64,000 nucleotides of DNA from Monosporascus cannonballus (lineage: Eukaryota > Ascomycota > Sordariomycetes > Xylariales), in assembly GCA_004154925.1 (NCBI GenBank), contig QJNS01000002.1, positions 124,001 through 188,000 of the forward strand, given 5' to 3'. Every line of letters begins with the position of its first letter. Positions within the stretch are counted from its first letter, which is position 1. The position numbers and the translations under genes were made by a program. The notes beneath the pieces are model-generated. The model searched no databases. It saw only the letters and a list, made by a program, of their open reading frames with translations, and was not told the DNA's origin. Below, piece after piece: positions 11,901-26,100 of the stretch.

Positions 11901-14900
11901 TAATATTATTTAGGAATATTAATTAAAGAAAGAATTTAACTTATCTTTTATTCGTCTCCTATATCGTTTTTATTAATGTTTTAATAATCGCCATATACTA
12001 TTTTCTATTTAATATTTACTATTACAAATATATGTAATATTAATTACTTGTTTTAATTTGTATATTCTTTCAAGTTCGATTATTTTGTAGAATTTCTATT
12101 ATTTTTAACTATTTTAATATACGACCGTATGGTTTCGTTCATACACCACATATTAATGTAAATGCTTTTTAATTACTAGAAATATAAATATACAACAAAC
12201 ATAGATTTCGAACTATGCGAGTAATCTAGATCGGGCTTCTATAATCATTTCAAATTTATTTCTATTTTGTTCTATTTTAATATTAACACGGGAAGTAATT
12301 ACATTGCTTTAAAGAATGAGGCGTTATAAATTTTAGAAAACCACTATAAATAGCTTTGCAATATTAAATATAAGCAAATCTTATTTTTCGTAAATACCTA
12401 TATATATTACATTTATATTTAGTTATTTCTACTCGTTGAAATACTATCTTCTAGTTTTAATAATAGTATTTATAATATTATTTAATTGTGTTTCATTATT
12501 TCTATCTTTTACGAATAAAGTTACAAGTGTTTAATAATTTTTCCCTTTAATATTTTATAATATTTGTTTATAATAAAATGCCTTAACTTTATATTTTAAA
12601 AGTTGTTCATTTTTTAATGTTTTATGTATTAATTTATGAAAACACTTTAATCATATAAAAAGAAATTTATAACGTAGTGATAGTTAAAGTACATTTAAAT
12701 AAGAAAGTCTCTATTATATAAATTATTCAGCTATGAAATTCTAATCGAATAACGTTTTATTACATGTTAATTATATTAAAACTTGGTTTAAATTATTTAA
12801 TTATGCAAGAACGTCGGTTGTATATTTTTCGAGTGTCTATTAACGGGTATAGTTTTCTAATTAAAAACATATTTAACATTATAATACAAAAACTTACTTT
12901 ATATAATTTTCTAAATTCCGTAAAAACTAAATCAAAGCTTCAACGTATTATAAAAGTATATCAATAATATATCATGTTTAATAAATAACGGAAGTCTATG
13001 TCTACATATAAAATTCTATAATTAATGTGGAATTATAAACATACTTTAATAGTTTAATTTAATAATAGTGCTGTGAAATGATTCGATGTTTTTAAACACA
13101 CTGTCTTTAAAGTATGCCAAATAATTCACATTACTAATAACTTTACTTAATATATTTTCGGAATTTAGTTTGTATTATTATGCCTTTACAACAACCATTT
13201 ATTACTCAATATTATTATTTCTGGTAATTATAGCGCGAATTCTTATACGCTTATTGAATATTCATTCACTCTTTATTTAATTAAAACACTTATAAATATT
13301 TAAACTTTGCTAAATACACCAATAAAAGGTTTCGTTTGAATAAGATAATAAATATATATTTTTTGAGAACAATTGTTGAACTTTAAAAATATTTTAAATT
13401 TCGGTACGTTTTTATAAAAACTAGTTTTTAAAACTTTCATAATTTTAATTACATTAAATTGTAAAAGAATTATTTTATAACAAATTCATATTGTAACCGT
13501 AAACTTATAATATTACTAAAAGCTTTATATATTAAAAATAAGTTCCATATATTTGTAATTATAATGTATTTGACTTATATTAATAATATATTTAAAACCG
13601 ATCTATTTTACGACGTAAACAGTTACAAGATTCATGTATTATGCATTTAATACCTTTATATTAATATTCTTACCAAATATTCGAAAAGCCTTTAATGTTA
13701 TATTATAAAAAGACATTTTAATTATAGAATAAAAACAAAGAGTAAAAGTAATATATTTAACAAGTATCAAAATATATTTGAATAAACTTAAATATATAAC
13801 GAATCTTTATTGGGCAATAAAATCCGGAGAAATGAATAATTATAGTTTCAAAATATTACTAGAGAAATCAAAAAGTATTTATTACAAGCTGGTAAAAACT
13901 TATTGTAAATTTTTTAAACTAAATATATACCGTATAATGATGTTTTAAATTTGATTATAGTAATAATAATTAAAAACTGTTATTTTGTTTAATAAAAAAC
14001 CAGGATATTTAATACCGAATATTTAATTATTTAAATATTTCTTGTCATACATTTATATATATTTATTAAAAGTTTTTAGTAAGTTATATTATCATTTTTA
14101 TAATATATTATAGTATATAAAATATAATATTAACATTTGCTGAAGCGTTTTCAAACGGATAAATCTTATCTTCAAGCTTTCTCCTTAATAGTTGTAGCGC
14201 GAAGCCTAATCTATCGACTCTGCTACACCGGTTAACGAGTATAACATTTATTATTATCGAAATTTGGCGGCAACTCATAATCGGCTATAAAATAAGGATT
14301 TATCAAATTAAGGCATAATTTCTCTTAACCGTAAAAACTATAAATTAATTATATTATTCAAAAGTCGTTGAAATAAACTTATCGTAAACATATATTAAAT
14401 AATAATTTTCAGTTTTCTTCCATTAGCTTGAAAACTATAATATAAACATAAAATTACTTTGTATATCGATAAACGTATTAAACATTTCATATAATAAATG
14501 TTTAGGGGCTTTTTTACTCAATTTCATTTTTTGAAATATCGTAATAAATATGAGAAATACCACCGTTAATAAGATACTAGGTTCATTTAATATATTACTT
14601 TATTTTTTAACCATTTCTATAAGATTTTCCACTTTCCTCGTTTTTGTTCTAAATTTTCATATAATATTAATATTATCAGATAACATATAATAAGCATAAA
14701 TTACTTTTAAATGCTTAGATTGACAAGACAATTTAATTTTAATTATCATTTTTTAATATTATTCAGCATTATTTATTAAATTTCAAAGCAAATATATATT
14801 AACATTTAGTTTTAACTTTAATGTGAAAACATATTTTACAATTTAATACTCATTTTATAATTCCCCATATAAGTTTAGTCTTTAAATTAAAAAATATAAG

Positions 14901-17112
14901 TATTAATAAGTTTAATAGATTGTGATTAATTTATTTATCCTTTATTTAGTAAATATATTGACGTGTATAAAATGCTTATAAATTGATTAATTACTTTTTT
15001 AAATTAGTCATTAATCTAGATATTATACATAATACATTCTGTCGCTATTAAGAAATGAATAACTTTTATAAAACTAAATTTGAAAAATATCTATTATTAT
15101 TTTAAAATTTACATTTAACATCATGTTGGTTTCTATTATATAATCAAGTTTGAAGATTCCTAATTATGTTTTATAATTATGTTTAACGAAAGAAAGTAAA
15201 ATAATGAATAATCCGTTAACTAATTAAATTCAAACGTTATCTATATATTCGAATGCTATTTTGTATTTGAAAATAAAACATGAACAAAAAACCCGAATTT
15301 AGAGTATTATTATATCATATTTTATAAAATATAATACAATTTTAATATTCGATTGTACCTCCGTATCATTAATATTAGTAACTGACATTTGTCTTTTGCT
15401 AATATTATTTTTAATAAACAATTTAAATAAAAGATTAATATATTTATTCGGATTCTACTCATATTTTATTAAAACATTATTGTCTTTAAATTTTGAATTT
15501 ATATTTAATATATACCAATCATGTTATAAACCTTAATTATAATGGAATACTTCTAGATTTACATGTTATTAATTTTATTATTTTTCTAGTCTTTTATTGT
15601 GCGAAAGAATATTTTTCAAATACTCGTAATTATATAATTCATAAAATATCTATTAAATTTAAGGATACTTCAATTATGCTAAAGTAAGAAATTTCGAACT
15701 TGATTTTGATAACTTTGTGTACTTCGATTTTTTAATACATTATTATTTATTTATTTCTTTTTTCAGTATTTGAAAAGAGAAAACGGACTTATATATATTA
15801 ATTCGGTTTGAATATATTTCTTCTATTAGTTATTAATTTCTTGCTTTTATGAAATTATTCATTCAGCATAATACTATTAAATATATAATTAATTATTAAC
15901 ATTAACCTTAAATGCGCGTAACCTTTAAAATATCGAATACCTATATCTTGATAAAATTGCTTTATAATTAATTAATTAAAATGCGTTTTATTACCGGAGT
16001 ATATCGTCTATTGTAGTAGCGCAAAGTATATTAATTTAATCAACACTTTGAAACCATTAAACTTGAAAGTTTTTCTAACAAAGAATAAGTTTAAAATATT
16101 AAATCGAGCCAAACTAAGATGATTATTAAATTTATATTGTCTTAACATATTACTCGTTTTTTACCCAAAATTAAAATATGTATTTTTTGAAAACGTAATG
16201 TGTAAAATTAACCGAGTTATAAATGTATTTTAAACTTCTTTTATAATTAAAAACCGCATTATCAATTATTTAAAATATAGTATTGTTAAGAGTTAAATTA
16301 TATCACAAGTAATTCGTTTATTTTTGTTTTAAAAATAGATTATATAATTGTTATCGTTCAATACACTAAACTCGGTTTTTTTATATTTGAAAATAATGTA
16401 CGCGCATATATTGTATATATAATCTTTTTAAAATTTATAAAAACCTTATTAAAATCACAAATTGTTTTTAACGGTTTGGAGAATTATTGCGATAAATGCC
16501 GCGCTAATAAACCTTGTTACGATGAAACCTTATTTTATTAAAATGAACGAATTAAAAGATTATTATATTAATTTCTACATTACCATTTCTATATTGTCTT
16601 TAAAGCGGATTTTAATTGATTAACTCGTTATATTGTAATCAGCTAATTTTTAAATCATATATCTTTTTCTCTAAAGTTCTAATGTTTTAAATAGATCTTT
16701 TTCAACATTTTAAGTCTTTATTATATATTAATAATTTCAAATTTGTACTTTGGTTTTACTATTATATTATATTGAAATTTAGAATTAATGTATTCACTAA
16801 ATTTAAGTTCTTATTCCTGTGGTCTATATACTGAGCCCATTTGAATATCAATCAAGTTCGATAATTAGTTATATTTTTCAAATGTAATTATTGTTACAAT
16901 AATATTTTAAAACGCAATGTATAAATAATCCAACTTTATAAATGGATTGTTAAAAATGGTCTTAAAATATGTAATTAAAGGTCCTTTATTTAGATCGTAA
17001 TACAACTATTTTTAATAATAACTTAACCTTTAATATAATTTTTTTATAACATTAAAAACCGTAATAATATATTTTAAGTAACGTTTTTAAATATAAAAAA
17101 GTATTTGATATT

Positions 17113-17150
17113 AAGGTCTTTCTAGTAAAGGTCTTTCTAGTAAAGGTCTT
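17113..17150 (+). repeat. short tandem repeat, 15-bp unit
   Basis: The 15-base unit AAGGTCTTTCTAGTA occurs twice perfectly (17113-17127, 17128-17142) and is followed by a partial third copy AAGGTCTT. The perfect identity inside heavily mutated DNA suggests a recent local duplication. Confidence 0.9.
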
Positions 17151-17439
17151 AATTTTATTTTAAAAATATATAATTATTTCAAATTTTGTAATTTAAGATT
17201 TTTTAATATGTATAATAACTGTATTTTAAACAATAAAACCCTTAACAATAATTTTAACTTGGTGTTTTATAAAACACTTTTTACTGATTTTCGTTTAAAA
17301 CTTTATTTTTATTACGAAAAACATAATAATATATATAAAGTTAGATAAAGTAATATATTATTATGTTAATTTCTAGTCTTTACTAAGCTCGGTGCTTTTG
17401 GTAGCTATCTTATTTCGCTATTATCTATATTAATTCGTA

Positions 17440-17500
17440 TTCTATGTTTGGAGATTGTTTGCTTTCCGGAGTAGCGGAGCAAATTAACGTTTGTAATTGT
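17440..17500 (+). repeat. short remnant matching 6040-6090
   Basis: A GC-richer scrap (TTTCCGGAGTAGCGGAGC) in the desert. It aligns with the more AT-mutated copy near 6040-6090. Type unknown. Confidence 0.5.
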
Positions 17501-19730
17501 TTAAGTTGATTTGTATCAAAATCTAAATATCGAATTTTTGAAAAGCATTGTGATTTTCCCTTTTTAAATTCGCTCATAATGTTTTTATAATTGCTAAAAT
17601 ATTCGACCTGAATTCTACAAAAGATTGATTATCGTTAAGTTCATAAATTAAATTACATCTAAAAATTAAAAATCCAAATCCATTTTTCGTAATAGGACTT
17701 TAAAATTAATTAAAATATTAACTGTTTTTGTTTGTCTCATAGTTTTATAAAACGTTATTATCGTAAACGAAACCGTTTTCTGAAACGTTTTATTAAAAGT
17801 GATTAACGGGATTATGTATGCGGAATTCTGTGGTAAAGAATTTTGGTTAATAGAAATTTAAAAACTTACTGTAAAACGATCGCACTGTAAAACAACAAAG
17901 TTCGCAAAGTGTTTTATACGTAGTGAGGGTGTAACTTTAAGATTTACTCTTAATATTTATGGTTAAGATTTATGTTCAAAGCTTATCCTTAATGTTTATC
18001 GCGTAAAGTTTAACTCTTTAACTTTGCGAAATTAATTTACAGACATAAGTTTTATTATAATCAAAGCTTACCCGCAATTATTCGCTTTTAAAATAAAGCT
18101 TTATAAAATTAAGATATCGTTTATTATAATAGTGATGATTATATATTAATTAATATAATAGCCAATATTAGGTAAAGTATTTATTATGCAAAATATATCG
18201 TATAATATTATTTTCAATTTCAGTTGGCCTAGAAAATATTTCTTAAATCTTAATTAACATTATATAGACCTATAATTTCGATATAATTTATGGATTTTTT
18301 CGTATCAAATAATAATTATAACAAAATAAAAACAGATATTTTTAAAAGTATAACGTATTTCATAACAATATAAAAAGGTAAAGTTATTTATAATATTTAT
18401 CACAAAGTTTTATCCGAAATTTATACAAAGCCTAAAAGAATATAACATTAAATTTCAATATTATAAGTCTCATTAAAGCTTATAAAAATACCCAAATGAA
18501 TTAATCTATTTTTCGTGAACTGCTTTAATAATAAATTCCGGTATTGTTTATATCGAAGCTTGGTTTTATGACATACAGAGTTTTCCAACCCAATATATTT
18601 AATTAACAATAATTCGTTATTAATTTTCCCGTTTTACTTAAACTTAAATTATCGGTAATTATTAATAATATTTCGAATTACATTTGAATATTTTCAAATA
18701 ATACGATATTTTTTAGAAACAAAAAACATTTATTATTTAATTGTTTTATATCACTTTAATAGATTTTTAAGCAAGTAATGAAATATTAAGAAACATATAT
18801 TAGTTACATTTATAATTTCGGATAAAACAATTTAATAATTATGAGTTTTATTTTAGCTTTATAAGTATTAAAAAGTGAAATCAATTAATATTTGCGTTTA
18901 TGTTTTAAAAAACTTTCGCATTTATAATAAAAGTATCGCTTTTTTTTACCTTAATAAAGTTGTTTATTTGATCACCATCTTAGTATTAGTATATACTAGA
19001 CTTAATTGTTTTTAATTTTACGATTAAGATTTTAATTGTAAATTTTAACAGCTTAAGATCTTTACTTATTAATATTAATAACTTTTAATTAAAATGTTAA
19101 AACAAAGGGCGTATAGACTATTCCCTTATTAAAGAGAAAATATTTCCAAATATATTTGTAAAAAACTTATTTTTACTTTTTTTTTCAATTTAATACAACT
19201 TACCTTTTTAACTTTTGTTTTTCTAAGTCAAATTAACGATTTTATTATTTTGTTTCATTTTTATGTACATCGTTAATTATATTACCAATCTTTTAATTTT
19301 GACTAATCTATATTTTATATGAATATATTATGAACATCGCATTTCCATTTTTATAAGCTTTATAAATATACTATTAGCAATTAAATGTATTAGATATTAT
19401 TTAAATAATTTATACTTATTAACTAACTTCTAATTATCTGAATGTCTCTTTCTTAAATAACACCTTTTTAAAAATAAATCATATTATAACTTTTACATTT
19501 AATTTAAAATAGGAGTAGGACGGTTATATTGTTAAACATATCTATTCTTCGGTATAGCACTTTTGAAAATATATTAAATCAAATTTCTAAAAGAATGAAA
19601 ATTCCACAAAACTTTAATCGTTACATATCCTGTTTAAATAAGGATATTATAAAAATATCTTGTCGTTCATGGCTATTTGTGCTGTTATTATTTTATAAAA
19701 CGTAATATTAAAAGTTTTCAGCCGTGGTGT

Positions 19731-22700
19731 TCCTTACTCCAAGTGACAAAAACCAATACGCATAACGTAAAACAAATAAAAAAAACGAACTAATAAATAA
19801 TAAACACAGATAAAGTGTATAAAAATACCAAAAATTCCAGTATCCCATATCATACAGTAAAACAAATATAAACACTAATTCCATATTTACAAAATAATAT
19901 CACAAATCATATTACCAAGCTAATTATTCTAAATAATAATACTAATCTGAATATTAATACCTAATAATTTAAAATCATTTCTCGATTTTATGATCCTAGA
20001 TATACCAAAAACGGCTACAAACAACCAACCCCCCAAAAAATAACTAAATAACTTTTTCGACCTCGAAGCAAAAATTACCAGTACCGTATAAACCATACCA
20101 AACATATGAAAAAACTTCCCAAAACTAATCCTAAAGAACTTACTTACTGATAATACGGGCCGATTTAGATTAACGGCGAAATCTATCTTTTTAATATACT
20201 CGAAATACCACCTGGACTTACAAAACTTTATCGCAAGAATTAATAAATTTAATTCCCAACAATATTACGCAATCCGCAAAAAATATAAAAACGGTACTTT
20301 ATACTTTTACGTAATCGAAAAATAAGCATAAAAAAATCTAAAAAATTCCCATTATTTTAACATTAAAAACTTTTACCCAAATATCGCTAAAATACGTAAT
20401 AAGTTAACGGCTTAGCGCTACCTCCATAAAAATAAAAAACGTTTAACTTATATCGGCGGCGACATAACGGAACCGAAATCTTTTAAAAAAAAATCAAAAA
20501 AGATTTTTAGTTAATAACGATAACAATAATAAACTGAAAAAAATTTATTTTTCGCTTTAAATCGGACGTACTTAAAAAACTAATATTTAATTACGGTAAC
20601 GTACGTTCTTATATAAACGACCATTTTAAACTTTTAATATTAATATATATTCTACCTAAACTTAAAAAATATAGAACTTATCAAAAAAAACTTTCGATTA
20701 AATTAAAAAAATTTAAAAAACCTTTTACGTAAATTAAGATTTTAATTAAAAATTACTTTTTCCTTATTTCTGGGGGCTAACCCCCCCTTAAATACCCTTT
20801 TTCTCAAAAGTTCGCCAAGACTTACCGGAAAAAAGGAAAAAGAACCTCCTTAAGAACGTCAGTAACGTAATAATAACCAAAAATGGCCGCAAACGGCCCC
20901 CTTTAACGGGGGCCTAAAATAATAGCGTAAATTAAGTAACTTTAAGGCTAATGGAAAAATAATATATTTAAAATTATTATATTTATATGAAAAAATACAT
21001 ATATATAAAATAATATAAGTACGTTTATAAAAACCTTATATTTACATAATAAGAAAATAAAATATTATTTTCATATTAATTTTATATAATTAATATATAT
21101 TAATAAATAATATATCCTTATACGATAAACAAATATTAAAATATTATAAATAAATATTCGGTTATTAATAAAAAATTTTTATTACGAATAAATACGTATA
21201 AAAATTATATTTTCCTAATTAGGGATTATTATATATATATTTAGCTAATAAAAACCTATGGTTATATATAGGAATAAATATAAAATAAATAAAGGGAAAT
21301 TGCATTTTTATACAAATATAAAAGTTATTATTAATAAAAATAAAAAAAATAAAAATATTAATTTTATTTTTAAAAAATATAAAAAATGATAATAATTATT
21401 AATATTAAATATTTAACTTTTTCCAATAAAGTATAACCCAAATATTCCCAAATTTTATTACAATTAACGCGTATTTCGTAATACGATCCAAAATAATAAT
21501 AAAAACTTTCGATTAACCTAATTACTTATTTAATAAAATATCAGGCCAAAAAAAAACCCAAAATTAAAAGCCCAAACGTTTATACGTTAATAATTTATTT
21601 TTATTTTCGGAATTAATATTTATTAAAAATAAATTAACTAACCGAAAAATACGTTTAATAAAAAAAGCAAAAATATAAACCATAATAAAAAAATAAACAT
21701 TAAAATTATCCTAAATATTTTTTATAATACGCAAAAAATTATTAACGTTATTTTAAAATTTCAATTTTTATAATATTTAAACATAAATATTAAAAAATCG
21801 ATTTTCCAAATTATTAACCCCGTAAATAAAACGCTTATTATAAACCTTATTGACGAAAATGCGCTTTTTAACGTTACGCCGAATAAGCTAATAAATAAAG
21901 GCTTTAAATTCCATACGTTTTAAAATAATATTATTACCAAATAAAAACTTAAATACGTAAATATCGGTAATTTTAACAAAATTTAAAAAAAATGTTTAAC
22001 GGTATTAAGTAAACGTTCATAATTATAAAATCTAAAAATAAAAATATTATTACATGGTTTATTATAAACCCGAATAATTAAAATGCATATAATATAATTG
22101 CGCGATACGACGATATCGAAATCCAACCGAACGTTAATAATAATAATAATCCGCGTAATCCGATTATCGGACCGACAAACCTTATTATTAGGAATTAAAA
22201 AAAATAAAATTCGAATTACCCTTATAAATAATAAACGCGTACCGAATTTTATCGGATTATTTTATAAATTTTTTAACATAATAACGAATAAAAACGATTT
22301 TTTATATAATCCGCGCAAACCGATAAAATACGCGCGGATAATTAAAATACCGGCGATAACCGCCTAAAAAACCTTTAAATATAATAAAAAAATCGTTATA
22401 CGGCTAAAAAAATAATTATTATAAAATTAATCCGAAAAGAAATATTACAAAATAAAATTTTCAAAACGTTCCCCGTTTAATTTACAAATACGAAACGTAA
22501 AAAAAGGAAAAAGTAATTTCGAAAAAATAAATTAATTATTTTTAAAAATACGGCGACGATAAAATAAAAACCTATCAATATAATTAAAACCTTAAATTTC
22601 GTAATTAATAATATATTAATATAAAAATTAAATAAATAAATTAATCAAAAAACATTAATAATAACGTACGTATTTAAAATAACGAACAATACCGTACCAA

Positions 22701-22955
22701 TAATTAAGATAAAACCTAGGGCGATAACGGCGATAACAGCAATAAGGACGATAAGGACGACAATAACCGAACATAATATTAAAAAAAATTGGAAAAAAGA
22801 TTTAATAAATAAAACAAAGAAAAAATTAAATAAACAAAAAAAATGAAAAAAGAATTTGTAAATAAAGTAAGTGATGTTAATGCGCAAAAATACGAAACTT
22901 GGCGCATATATTAAGATTAAGCCAAAAAAGGCCAAACCCAAAAAAGCAAGCTAGA
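19731..22955. repeat. unassigned degraded repeat block with strand skew
   Basis: The + strand is rich in A and keeps C but is short of G and often of T, unlike both neighbours. This fits one long repeat unit in which G-to-A changes dominate on one strand. Weak protein-like stretches exist: on the + strand near 20140-20240, a frame reading YGPI*INGEIYLFNILEIPP, and an 89-codon open stretch at 22098-22367 rich in Ile, Asn, Arg and Lys. A Lys/Arg-rich tail follows at 22640-22950. Purer GC words survive at 20770-20800 and 20880-20920 (GGCCGCAAACGGCCCCC). I do not recognise the family; it is probably a transposon, and terminal repeats were not found. Confidence 0.4.
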
Positions 22956-22959
22956 TTTG

Positions 22960-23135
22960 AATACGAGCCTTGGCGCATCCATTAGCGCCGGAAAAGCTGA
23001 TACCCGATGTACGGACACCAGCGTTAAAAAGTCCTACGCTTCCCATTGGTAGGACACCAAAACAAAACCGGAATCCCAGATATCCGATTGGTGCATACCC
23101 TAGTAAAACACCAAAATACCACGGCTGTAATATTA
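22960..23135. other. normal-composition scrap with internal ACACCA repeats
   Basis: About 170 bases keep balanced composition at the right edge of the skewed block. Three imperfect repeats share the core ACACCA (near 23008, 23054 and 23107), followed by A-rich bases. Open stretches cross it on the + strand (22970-23152 and 23046-23240) but look accidental. It may be the terminus of the unidentified repeat to the left. Confidence 0.35.
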
Positions 23136-26100
23136 TTCTTATATTTTGGTAACTTTAATAAAAATTATTTTATATTCTTCGTTAAAACTATAAATTTTAG
23201 AAATATTAATTCGAAAATCGAAAGTGACCTCACCAGTTAATTGAAACTTGTTTTCTTTTCCTATAAACGGGAAGAATTATCGTTAGGAAAACTTAATCCT
23301 TATTAATACGAATAAATAAGTTATATTACGAAATATAACACGCTTGTCAAAGTAAAATGCTTAATTCTATTATGTTAATAATAATAACGCTTAGCATTTA
23401 AGAGTGCAAAAATTATAATAAATGTTAATATTAATTTCAACCTTAAATCAATAGCGAAAATCTTTTTTATTAATATAAATGCAAAACTCGAACTCTTTGA
23501 TTAGCCAAGGTTGATCATGCACGTAACACTGTGCTCCATTTCACTAATCAAGTAATTTAATTCGAAAATAAAAGGAAAACTTTTCAGAATATGTTAAAAG
23601 GCTTTACGAATGTTTAAATACCTGGAAAACTACGAGCCTGATTTTGAAAAAGGTAATGCGAGAAGTTTATCAGACTTGGCTAATATTTAACCAAAAACTA
23701 AAAGAAAAATCAAAACTTTATAAATTGGAACTTTTTGATAAAGCTTTATGGATATTACAGTTATTTCTTATGTGTTACTGGGCATATTTTAAACATCTTT
23801 TAATTCGTCTAGCAATTTGTGTCGTAAGAATTTCAATCGTAATAAAAAGAGTTATTAAGAATACGAATATTTGGTTTAAAATAATATTGAAGAAATACAT
23901 TATCTTATTATTAAACACCAAAGAAAGACCTAATATGATATTTTAAAAAACATATAAAGTTCGAATAAGTTTGAAGAAGAATATTTAGAGTACTAAAAAA
24001 GAAGTAAAACCCAAAATGCAATTTAATAAATTATAATAGAAAAGACATATATTGTATCATAGATATTGCTTAATTTAAATACTTTTGGGCTGAACTAATG
24101 ATAAAGAGAACATATGGCCAAGACTTTCTATAATTTAAAAAGAAACTTAAAAAAGATTTTAGATAAATGCAATTCAATTTTTTATCGATTATATATTAAT
24201 AGCAATTAACATCGAAGATCGACAATTCGATTAAAAACTTAAAACCTGAAAAAATATATATATCTTAATAAATTACGATATATAATTATTGCTAATGTAC
24301 TTCAAAAATCAAATAGTATATACGTTTTAGAAGATATTATCCGTACTTATAAAATTAAATGTAATGAATAAAAATCACTAAAACTAGGATATATATCCTA
24401 AATATAATACAATAATATACAAGGTCATATGATAGAAAGTATTCAAAACAAGTCTTTATAAAATGGTTGAATTTCTGAATTTGAAAGATAATATAAAAGA
24501 TGTATATGCAAAACCATAACTCAATTATCATCATCAGTTAAAAAGGAGACATGAGATCTAGGTTATCGTGATAATAGACTTGATAAAATTGTAAAACGAA
24601 AATCACGAATATAATATAAGGAGCAGTTCCGTAACTATAAAACATATTAAATAAATAATTAGAAACGCAGTAAGGATAAATAAAAAATTAACTTTAAAGT
24701 ATTAAATTTATATTATAAATTTGAAATTGTTTAATAAAAGTAGTAAATAGTTATTTTTACGACAAATTCAACAAATCTAATTTATTAATACAATGTATTG
24801 GTATTAGAAAAAGGGTGGACTTCATTTAAGAAAAAGAATTAAAAGAAAATAAATAATAATGTTCATATATTAGGAATATCGCTTTAGAAAATATAATGTA
24901 TTAATTAATATTTAAATAGTATATGGTGAAAGTAAAAGAGAATATATAGATATCCCTTTTTGAATATTTAAAAAACATAATTAATATATAAAAAAGTTTA
25001 ATTTAATCAACAATTGAAAAGTATTATTAAAAGCTCATTTCTGACTTTTCTTTCTTGACTTTTATTACGAATCTAAAAGTAAAAAAGCAATTGAGAGAAA
25101 AATTGATTTTTCTTTTCGAAAATTATGAAAACGCGATATATATAACGTAGTATAACGTAACATAGCAATTTAAAAATGTAGTTAAAAGATAGCACTAAAC
25201 ATTATACTAAAACGAACATAAATATTTTAATTTAAAACTTAGATAGATTGATAAGAAATATATGGAAAATTAAATAAATTTTAAAAGTTAAATATAACAC
25301 TAGTTTAGCAGGCTGAAAAAGGTATAAAACAAAAGGTTTTTATAAACGGGCCATAAAATAACGAAATTTAAAAAGTTTAAAAAGTAGTTTTATAAAAGGT
25401 TTTGGATATTATAATAATAGGCCTTGATGTTTTCAATATTTTAGATATATAAACGAGGAAAGATTAATATACTATGATAGTAAATAACGGCATTCTAGCA
25501 GAAAATTATATTTTAACAAATACAGTTAATAAACTTGTGTAACTATAAACTTGGTAGAAAGATTTATATTAAGAAAAGCGCCGACGATTACGTATTTATT
25601 TATAGTAAAGGAAACGTTGAATATATAATTAAATATTTCGTCATTTTTATATAGAAGCCGTATAAGATATTTAATTTGATGAAATATTTCTAATCATTTA
25701 CGAAAGAGTATTAAGAGAATTGAAATTATAGTAATATAATCTTTCAACCGATAAAAAGATTAATCGAGAAAGTAAATGCTAAATTTCACCTATAAATAAG
25801 AAGAAGAATTACATTTTTGAATTCGAAATATTAAAGAATATAAATGTACAAATATAGCAATTATTTTGTTATTTAACAGAATAGAAAAGTACGTGTTAAA
25901 GACAAATACCGCGCATTACTATTATTATTAAGGTAAAAGGCACGGAATTAAATAACCGTTTATAATAATAACGCAAAATCTTGAAGGGGATTATTTAATA
26001 TATTATTATAACGTCATAAATATAAATTACCCTTTGAACAAAACCTTATTGCGAAATTATTGAAACGTGCTGATTAAAATTACGAAATGAAGTTTAACAA

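Larger units (their letters stand above)
3389..19730. other. AT-rich desert without genes
   Basis: About 16 kb of DNA dominated by A and T, full of TA steps and stops in all six frames. The few open stretches (up to about 94 codons, such as 6419-6703) have low-complexity Ile, Lys, Asn, Tyr and Leu composition and no recognisable domain, so none is called. The texture is that of a RIP-made AT isochore formed from old repeats too decayed to classify. Short remnants that can still be matched elsewhere in the window are listed separately (6040-6090, 6360-6480, 8855-8990, 17113-17150, 17440-17500). Slightly GC-richer scraps at 5545-5570 and 14150-14230 were not identified. Confidence 0.75.

Noticed and set aside
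14150..14235. Possible tRNA or gene fragment in a GC-richer scrap
   Set aside because: No cloverleaf with paired arms and T-loop could be built on either strand.
22645..22941. 98-codon very hydrophobic - strand ORF
   Set aside because: It is the complement of a Lys/Arg-rich A-heavy stretch; apparent membrane segments follow from T-rich codons.
19731..22955. Mitochondrial DNA insertion
   Set aside because: AT content is suggestive, but no mitochondrial gene or homing endonuclease motif was found.
23644..23946. 100-codon + strand ORF in the desert
   Set aside because: No recognised motif, typical AT-driven composition, and stops on both sides; kept only as an unexplained open stretch.
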